Positions 49,421 to 54,426 of a stretch of 54,426 bases of DNA are shown here, piece after piece. Location of the stretch: contig NZ_BONQ01000073.1 of assembly GCF_016862795.1 (NCBI RefSeq), forward strand, positions 1 through 54,426, given 5' to 3'. Position numbers and translations under genes: made by a program. The notes beneath the pieces are model-generated. The model did not search any database and was not told where the DNA came from. It saw only the letters and a list, made by a program, of their open reading frames with translations. Source of the DNA: Dactylosporangium siamense (GTDB taxonomy: Bacteria; Actinomycetota; Actinomycetes; Mycobacteriales; Micromonosporaceae). Each line of letters starts with the position of its first letter. Position 1 is the first letter of the stretch.

Positions 49421-50115
49421 GGCGCCGGGAAGCGGATCGGGGCGCCGATCGTGCGCAGCTCCAGCTCCGTAGGGTCGAGGGTCGCCCATCGCATCGTGCC
49501 CTGGCTGGCGATGGTCACCATCGGCCCGGAGATGCGCGACAGCCACGCCTCGGCCGGGGCGACGCCGAGGGCGGGTGCGGCGATCGCCGCCTCCGCGGTC
49601 GTGAGCGGCTGCATCAGCACCACGTCGGCGCTGCCGAGCAGCTCCGTGTCGACCTGCGTGAGCTCGTGCCGGACCACGACCGTCGTGCGCCAGTTGCATG
49701 ACGTGGTGACCGAGGCCCAGTTGACCGCGCCGACGTCGAGAATGACGACCTCGGGCCGGGCTGCGGTCGCGGTCGGCGGTAGCGCCTCGCCCGGCGCGAC
49801 ATAGAGCAGGTGGTCCGGGCCGATGCCGGTGCGCTGGACGAGGGTGCTCCACTCGCGGGACCAGATCGTCTGCACGATGGCCCGGGCGCCGAGCGCGATG
49901 GTGCGCAGCACGAACAGTTGCGCGAAGGACAGTTGGCCCACGAGCACCACCCGGGTGGGGGTGGGGCGCAGCAACTGGAGCACGACCGGCGTCTTGTGCC
50001 GGTCGCGACCGATCACGAGACCACCGCCGCCTGCCGTCAGCGACCAGCCGGGGAGCGGGCCGGTGCCGGCGACGTGGGACGCCAGACTGCTCGAAGACCT
50101 CGTCACCGCTGCCAC
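49414..50115 (-). CDS. Hypothetical protein of the ESX-linked cluster
   Basis: The protein has 233 residues without signal peptide or clear TM. It is beta-rich and has glycine-rich TAGGGGLVIGRDRH and hydrophobic strands (RVVLVGQLSFAQLFVL, PEVVILDVGAVNW). No family is recognised, but position next to EccE suggests an ESX accessory role. The GTG at 50113-50115 follows GGAAG. The stop lies in a five-copy repeat. Confidence 0.75.
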   Translation of the reverse strand: MAAVTRSSSSLASHVAGTGPLPGWSLTAGGGGLVIGRDRHKTPVVLQLLRPTPTRVVLVGQLSFAQLFVLRTIALGARAIVQTIWSREWSTLVQRTGIGPDHLLYVAPGEALPPTATAARPEVVILDVGAVNWASVTTSCNWRTTVVVRHELTQVDTELLGSADVVLMQPLTTAEAAIAAPALGVAPAEAWLSRISGPMVTIASQGTMRWATLDPTELELRTIGAPIRFPAPA

Positions 50116-50140
50116 CTTCCGTTCATGAGCTGACCCGCTT

Positions 50141-50257
50141 CCGCTTTCCGCTCACGCGATGAAGCCGCTCTCCGCTCATGCGATGAGGCCGCTCTCCGCT
50201 CATGCGATGAAGCCGCTCTCCGCTCACGCGATGAAAGCCGCTTTCCGTTCATGCGAT
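50141..50257. repeat. 24-25-bp tandem repeat spanning the EccE stop codon
   Basis: Four full copies begin at 50161, 50185, 50209 and 50233, with a partial copy from 50141. The consensus GAAGCCGCTCTCCGCTCATG plus CGAT reads, on the minus strand, as the EccE 3' end with its TGA (50249-50251) followed by repeated TGA-containing copies. Confidence 0.92.
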
Positions 50258-51772
50258 GAAGCCGCCGAACGGCACGGTGGCGATCAGGGCGGCCAGCTGC
50301 CGGCCGTCGAGGCGCTCCACCGCGCCGCCCGCCGTGCTGATCAGCGCGGCGAGCTTGTTGCCGCTCGCCGTGAGCCCGGCCTCGTCGGGCGCGGCGATGC
50401 GCACCACCAGCTCCAGCGGCACCTCGTCGACCGGGTTGGCCGGGTCGCGCAGCGCCGCGATCGACAACGTCACCGCGGTCGCCGGCAGCCCAAGCAGGAT
50501 CTTGTCCATCGACCACGGCTTCGTGGGCCAGCGCGAGATCCGGTACGCGGTCTGCGGCGTCCGGCCCGACTCCCACCGCCACCAGGTCTCCTCGGCGACG
50601 GGACGGCCCTGCGGGCGGCCGTACTGGCCGGGGCGGTGCGCCAGGACCGACTCCAGCCGGGCCGCCAGCGCCGCAGCGGTCAGCAGCTCCTCCTCGCCGA
50701 GCAGCCGCGCGGTGATCTTGTCCTGGCGCAGCCGCCGCCGGGCCCGCTTGATCGCGTTGACCAGCGCCGGTCGCAGGTCGCTGTCGTGGAAGGCCTCGGG
50801 CGTGCGGCGCACCTGCACGGCCAGCCACACGCGGCGGCTCACGGGCACCAGCCCGCCGGCCAGCTGCAGGTAGGACTCCGCGGCCAGGCGGGCGCCGTCC
50901 AGCTGGCGCGGCGCCTCGACCTGGACGATCAGCTGCGCGCAGGTCGGCGGCAGGTCCGGCTCGCTCGACAGGAGCGACACCGGCGAGGGCAGCTCACTCC
51001 CGGTCGAGGCGAACAAGGTGTGGTCGCCGGGCTGCAGCTCCAGCACGGCGGTCATGCCCTTCGGGTGCGCGAGGGTCGCCACCGTCTCGTTGTCCACGGC
51101 GACCTCGCCGAACACGGCGGCCGGCTGGAGCGCGAGCACCATGGCGCGCCGCGGGTCGGCGCCGTCGGCGTGGGGGAGGCTGCGCCGCCGGGTGCGGTAG
51201 GACAGCTTCCAGCGCAGCCAGGTGTGCAGCCAGAACCCGCGCCACGGAAGCACGGCGGGCACCGCCACCGTGAGGGCCACCGCGCCGGTCACCACGATGA
51301 TCACGGGAGAGCCGCTGAGCACGCTCAGGAGGACCGCAAGCGCGGCCACCTCGACGCACACGATCTGCCCGACGCCGAGCTTGCGCCGGACCAGGGCGGC
51401 CGGCGCGGTGGGCGGCGCGGCCGCCGGCGGGCGGGGCGGGGTGACCGGAGCGGTCGCGCGGATGCCGGTCCGGCCGGTCGTGGCCCGCTGCTGCGCGGTC
51501 GCGGCAGCCGCGGCCTGTGCACTGGCCGCGGCGTTGTGCAGTCCGTTGGTCGAGCCCTGCCGCTGCCCGGTGGCTGTCGTCGCGGACAGGGCGGCGGGGG
51601 ACTGCCACGACGGGGCGCCGGTCGTCGGCGCGGTCGACGGTGGCCCGGTGACCGGCGCCGCGGCCGGACCGGTGGCGGTCCGCGGTTGCGGCACGCTCGG
51701 ACCGCTCAGCCGCTGGGTGCTGTCGGTGGCCGGCTCGTTGCCTCCCGCAGGCATCGCGGACGGCGCGGTCAT
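50249..51772 (-). CDS. eccE: Type VII secretion protein EccE
   Basis: The protein has 507 residues. The N-terminal ~120 residues are proline, alanine and threonine rich. Two adjacent TM segments lie about 137-180 (CVEVAALAVLLSVL and VIIVVTGAVALTVAV). The cytoplasmic C-terminal domain (about 200-507) has the EccE-type layout. EccE is a peripheral membrane subunit of the ESX translocon. The rest of the translocon (EccB, C, D, mycosin) is not in the window and probably lies beyond 54426. Confidence 0.82.
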   Translation of the reverse strand: MTAPSAMPAGGNEPATDSTQRLSGPSVPQPRTATGPAAAPVTGPPSTAPTTGAPSWQSPAALSATTATGQRQGSTNGLHNAAASAQAAAAATAQQRATTGRTGIRATAPVTPPRPPAAAPPTAPAALVRRKLGVGQIVCVEVAALAVLLSVLSGSPVIIVVTGAVALTVAVPAVLPWRGFWLHTWLRWKLSYRTRRRSLPHADGADPRRAMVLALQPAAVFGEVAVDNETVATLAHPKGMTAVLELQPGDHTLFASTGSELPSPVSLLSSEPDLPPTCAQLIVQVEAPRQLDGARLAAESYLQLAGGLVPVSRRVWLAVQVRRTPEAFHDSDLRPALVNAIKRARRRLRQDKITARLLGEEELLTAAALAARLESVLAHRPGQYGRPQGRPVAEETWWRWESGRTPQTAYRISRWPTKPWSMDKILLGLPATAVTLSIAALRDPANPVDEVPLELVVRIAAPDEAGLTASGNKLAALISTAGGAVERLDGRQLAALIATVPFGGFIA

Positions 51773-51808
51773 GGGCTCACCGCCCGGTTCGCAGCCATAC
51801 GGTCCTCG

Positions 51809-53476
51809 CTATTCCCGCGCTTTGATGGCGATGCGGACATCTTCCACCGTGATCGTCCGCAGGTCATCCCTCGTCGGCATCCGGCCGATGGCACGCAACC
51901 GCTGCGCCTGCGCCTTGCGGACGCCTTCGAACAGCGTCCGCGCCTCGCGGGCGTTACCGAAGTTCGGGCCCCGGTCGACGGTCCTGAAGTGTTCCCGAAG
52001 GACCTCGTTGACCTGGTCGGAGAGCACGTAGGAGTCGGCGTCGGCGATGCGCTGCATGATGAGCCCGAGCTCGTCCGTGGAATAGCTGTCGAACTCGATG
52101 GTGCGGGCGAACCGCGACGCCAGACCGGCGTTGGCGGACAGGAAGTCCTCCATGTCGGCGGTGTAGCCGGCCGCGATCACCGCCACCTCGTCGCGGTGGT
52201 CCTCCATCAGCTTGACCAGCGTGTCGATGGACTCCTGACCGAAGTCCATCCCGGACCCGCCGGACCGGGAAAGGGTGTAGGCCTCATCGATGAAGAGCAC
52301 GCCACCGAGCGCCTCGTCGAAGACGCCGGCCGTCTTTTCGGCGGTGTGGCCGATGTACTGACCGACGAGGTCACGCCGGGACACCTCCTTGAGGGTGTCC
52401 TTCGGCAGCACGCCCAGCGCATAGAGCAGCTTGCCGTAGATCCGGGCGACGGTCGTCTTGCCGGTGCCCGGCGCGCCGGCGAAGATCAGGTGTCGGCTGA
52501 CGCTCGAGCTGCCCAGCCCGGCGAGCCGGCGCCACTCGGCGACCTGCATCTCGTCGATGAGGCTCTTCACCTCGGCCTTGACCTCCGCCAGGCCGACGAG
52601 ACCGTCGAGGTCGGCCATGAGGGACTCGATCTGCCCCCGGCCGCCACCGGCACTGTCCGCCGCGCCGACACCGACCCGGGCCGCGTCGGCGGCCGCGATG
52701 ACCTCGGTGGTCGCGCCGTCCTGGATGCGGATGCGGTCGTCCTCGACCCGGCAGCCGTCGATCATCCCGCCGCAGCCGGCCGCGACCGAGATGCCGTCGC
52801 CCTCGGTCTCCGCCACCGCCGTGCTGCGGATCGTCGGGCTGCTGCCCTGCGCGACCGAGATGCCCTCCTGGCCGGTGCGGCGCACCTCGCAGTTGACGAT
52901 CGTCGGCTTGCCATACTGATAGATGTAAATGCCACGATTGCCGCAGTCGGAGACGACGGTGTCGGACACCGTCGTGTCGGCGCCGAGGCTGAAAATGATG
53001 CCGTCGCTGCCGATCTGCTCGATGGTGCAGCGCTGCACGGTGCCACCGGTGCCCTCGAGCAGCAGCCCGAACTGGGCGCTCCGGACGGTGCAGTCCTCCA
53101 GCGCGATGGTCGCGCCGGAGCCGGCCTGAAATGCGGCGCCGTATTCGCTGCCGAGCTCGCAGCCGCGCAGCGTGACCTGCCCGCCCACCGCGCCGACCGC
53201 AGGGCCGTAGCCGCCCCGGAGCGTCAGCTCGACCAGCGTCAGACTGCCGGACTGGACCGCCAGCAGCGGCTCGGAGGTGCCGACGCCGGTCAGTGTGACC
53301 GTGCCGGGACCCTCGGCGGCCGTGAGGGTGATGTCCCGGCCAGTGAAGATCACCGCCTCCCGATATTCACCGGGTGCGATCGAGATGACGCCGCCGGGGG
53401 ACGAGCGGTCCAGCGCCTCCCGAATTGTCGGGTATGCGCCGGCGCGGTCCGCGGCGACGAGAAGGGTGCGTGCCAT
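51809..53476 (-). CDS. EccA-like AAA+ ATPase with N-terminal beta-helix domain
   Basis: The protein has 555 residues. Residues about 1-265 are a right-handed parallel beta-helix with repeated GxxxxVxxCxV turns (for example VVSDCGNRGIYIYQ and VNCEVRRTGQEGISV). The AAA+ CbxX/EccA-type domain (about 295-555) has Walker A GAPGTGKTT near 335, Walker B VLFIDEAY near 392, and an arginine-finger region SRFARTIEFDSY. Normal EccA has TPR repeats in place of the beta-helix. It is 36 bp upstream of EccE on the same strand and divergent from the WXG100 pair. Confidence 0.9.
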   Translation of the reverse strand: MARTLLVAADRAGAYPTIREALDRSSPGGVISIAPGEYREAVIFTGRDITLTAAEGPGTVTLTGVGTSEPLLAVQSGSLTLVELTLRGGYGPAVGAVGGQVTLRGCELGSEYGAAFQAGSGATIALEDCTVRSAQFGLLLEGTGGTVQRCTIEQIGSDGIIFSLGADTTVSDTVVSDCGNRGIYIYQYGKPTIVNCEVRRTGQEGISVAQGSSPTIRSTAVAETEGDGISVAAGCGGMIDGCRVEDDRIRIQDGATTEVIAAADAARVGVGAADSAGGGRGQIESLMADLDGLVGLAEVKAEVKSLIDEMQVAEWRRLAGLGSSSVSRHLIFAGAPGTGKTTVARIYGKLLYALGVLPKDTLKEVSRRDLVGQYIGHTAEKTAGVFDEALGGVLFIDEAYTLSRSGGSGMDFGQESIDTLVKLMEDHRDEVAVIAAGYTADMEDFLSANAGLASRFARTIEFDSYSTDELGLIMQRIADADSYVLSDQVNEVLREHFRTVDRGPNFGNAREARTLFEGVRKAQAQRLRAIGRMPTRDDLRTITVEDVRIAIKARE

Positions 53477-53643
53477 GGCTCCGAAGGGGTTGACGGGCGT
53501 GAACCTGACCCTACCGCAGAACCGCCACCGGTCGCGGCCCCCGACCGGCGCCTCAAGGATGCGTCAAGCGGCGCCGCGACTTGCACAGACAGCGTAGTTT
53601 TTCGATACGGTTACAGTTCCCAGCGAGGAGAACGGGGAGTGCC

Positions 53644-53961
53644 TTGGCCGAAAAAGTGAATGCCGTAACCAGCCAGCTGCTGGCTGCGGCAAAGGACGCC
53701 GATCAAACCGCAGAGAACATCACCGCGAGCCTGGCGCGGTTGATGGGGCAGCTCGACGAGCTGCCCGGAGGCTTCAAGGGTGCGGCCGCCAACATGTTCG
53801 AGTCGGCGAAGCTGACCATGAAGTCCAAGCTCGACGGCATCACCGATGCCCTGCACACTGTCTCGAACGGCATTCAGACGTCCAGCCACCAGTTCGAGTA
53901 TGCCGACTCCGAGGCCGAAGCTGAGGTCTCCAAGATCATCGCGGCGCTCGGCGGCGCGTGA
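53644..53961 (+). CDS. WXG100-family (EsxA-like) protein, FxG variant
   Basis: The protein has 105 residues in a helix-turn-helix hairpin. The turn motif is FKG instead of WxG (GGFKGAAANMF, about residue 48). The C-terminal secretion motif YxxxE is present as YADSE. TTG at 53644 follows GGGGAG, and GTG at 53656 is an alternative. It is followed 30 bp downstream by a second WXG100 gene and is probably an ESX substrate. Confidence 0.85.
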   Translation: MAEKVNAVTSQLLAAAKDADQTAENITASLARLMGQLDELPGGFKGAAANMFESAKLTMKSKLDGITDALHTVSNGIQTSSHQFEYADSEAEAEVSKIIAALGGA

Positions 53962-53991
53962 GCAGTCTGACTGAGACGGGAGGAGTCTGAC

Positions 53992-54297
53992 ATGGGTGAC
54001 GGCTACGGCGGCATTACCTACGCTTACGGCACCATCGAGGCGGCCGCTGGCAACATCGACAGTTTCATCGGGTTCATGAATTCCGAGCTGGCCGACGTCG
54101 AGAGCAAGCTGCGGCCGCTCGAGACGGAGTGGACCTCGGACGCGCAGCAGGCCTACCTGGCCTGCAAGACCAAGTGGCGCAACAACGCGGATGAGATCAT
54201 TCAGGTGCTGGGCCAGCTCAAGTCCGCGCTGAGCGCGGCATCGTCCAGCATGCAGCAGGCTGACCAGGCGGCCGCGAAGGCGTTCCCGGGAGCCTGA
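53992..54297 (+). CDS. WXG100-family (EsxB-like) protein
   Basis: The protein has 101 residues in two helices. The turn is EWTSDAQQAYLACKTKW, that is WxS in place of WxG (W47), as is common in Micromonosporaceae. It probably forms a heterodimer with the upstream protein. GGGAGGAGTCTGAC precedes the ATG. No YxxxD/E motif is seen at the C-terminus, consistent with the EsxA-like partner carrying the signal. Confidence 0.92.
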   Translation: MGDGYGGITYAYGTIEAAAGNIDSFIGFMNSELADVESKLRPLETEWTSDAQQAYLACKTKWRNNADEIIQVLGQLKSALSAASSSMQQADQAAAKAFPGA

Positions 54298-54426
54298 GCC
54301 CGAAATTCACAGCACATCGACGGTCCGGCGGCATGGTCGCTGGGCCGTCGGTCGTTGTGCGCTCATCCGTCCGGCCCAGCACGCGGCGCTTCGAGGCGGT
54401 CGCAGGTGGGCCGCTGGGCGCTGGGC
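54298..54426. other. Right-hand end of window, no feature seen
   Basis: The 129 bp after the WXG100 gene hold no supported gene. GGTCCGGCGG... to ...GGCCGTCGG has weak inverted symmetry. The ESX locus probably continues beyond. Confidence 0.4.

Noticed and set aside
50141-50257. CRISPR-like array
   Set aside because: The units are directly adjacent with no unique spacers and include the EccE stop codon, so they are tandem repeats.

Overview
The window is high-GC actinobacterial DNA. The gene families point to Micromonosporaceae (an Actinoplanes, Micromonospora or Dactylosporangium-like organism): a SigE-family ECF sigma factor, WXG100 proteins beside an ESX-type locus, a Rieske/DUF6529-like trio, TolB-like sensor proteins, GTG and TTG starts, and many secreted enzymes with ricin-type or chitin-binding modules. 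This family assignment is inference. No tRNA, rRNA, insertion sequence or CRISPR array was seen.

Layout. 1-5400 is a signalling block: a CarH-like B12-binding protein without a DNA-binding domain, an RsbW-type ATPase, a DksA/TraR zinc-finger protein, a 75-residue lone histidine-phosphotransfer-like protein, and a hybrid histidine kinase overlapping a lone receiver. 5467-8949 holds a sodium/solute symporter with a small membrane partner, then three uncharacterised membrane proteins, the last 17 bp upstream of an OmpR-type two-component pair (8967-11128). 11190-14066 is a large secreted sugar-dehydrogenase-like protein. 14727-17251 is a sigma-factor cassette in which the sigma gene lies between two paralogous TolB-like sensors. 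17407-19202 is a Rieske, membrane and anchored-protein trio. 19347-21907 is a membrane class III cyclase overlapping a Crp-like regulator. 22058-26044 encodes an M6 protease, a lipoprotein, a peroxiredoxin and a DsbA-like protein. 26492-31290 has a GPP34 protein, an APC permease, a self-regulated LacI gene and a metallo-hydrolase. 31591-34019 is a repeat-rich HhH protein followed by a BON/OmpA protein. 35870-37794 is an RNA ligase plus HD-Pnk repair pair. 40375-42550 is a c-di-AMP (ydaO-type) riboswitch upstream of a cell-wall hydrolase and a DHH phosphoesterase. 42989-44101 is a GH19 chitinase. 44180-45523 is a reverse transcriptase with a retron-like layout. 45542-49329 is mixed housekeeping. 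49414-54297 is the edge of an ESX/type VII locus.

Most notable. (1) The reverse transcriptase is preceded by a perfect 15-bp inverted repeat spanning 147 nt. The first arm runs into AGC, as at the branching guanosine of retron a1/a2 repeats, so this looks like a compact undescribed retron with no obvious effector gene. (2) At six gene ends a 16-25 bp unit containing the stop codon is tandemly duplicated, a recurring pattern that ordinary gene content does not explain. (3) The cyclase has the unusual Gln/Asn purine-selecting pair, and its overlapping Crp partner lacks the usual cNMP-phosphate arginine.
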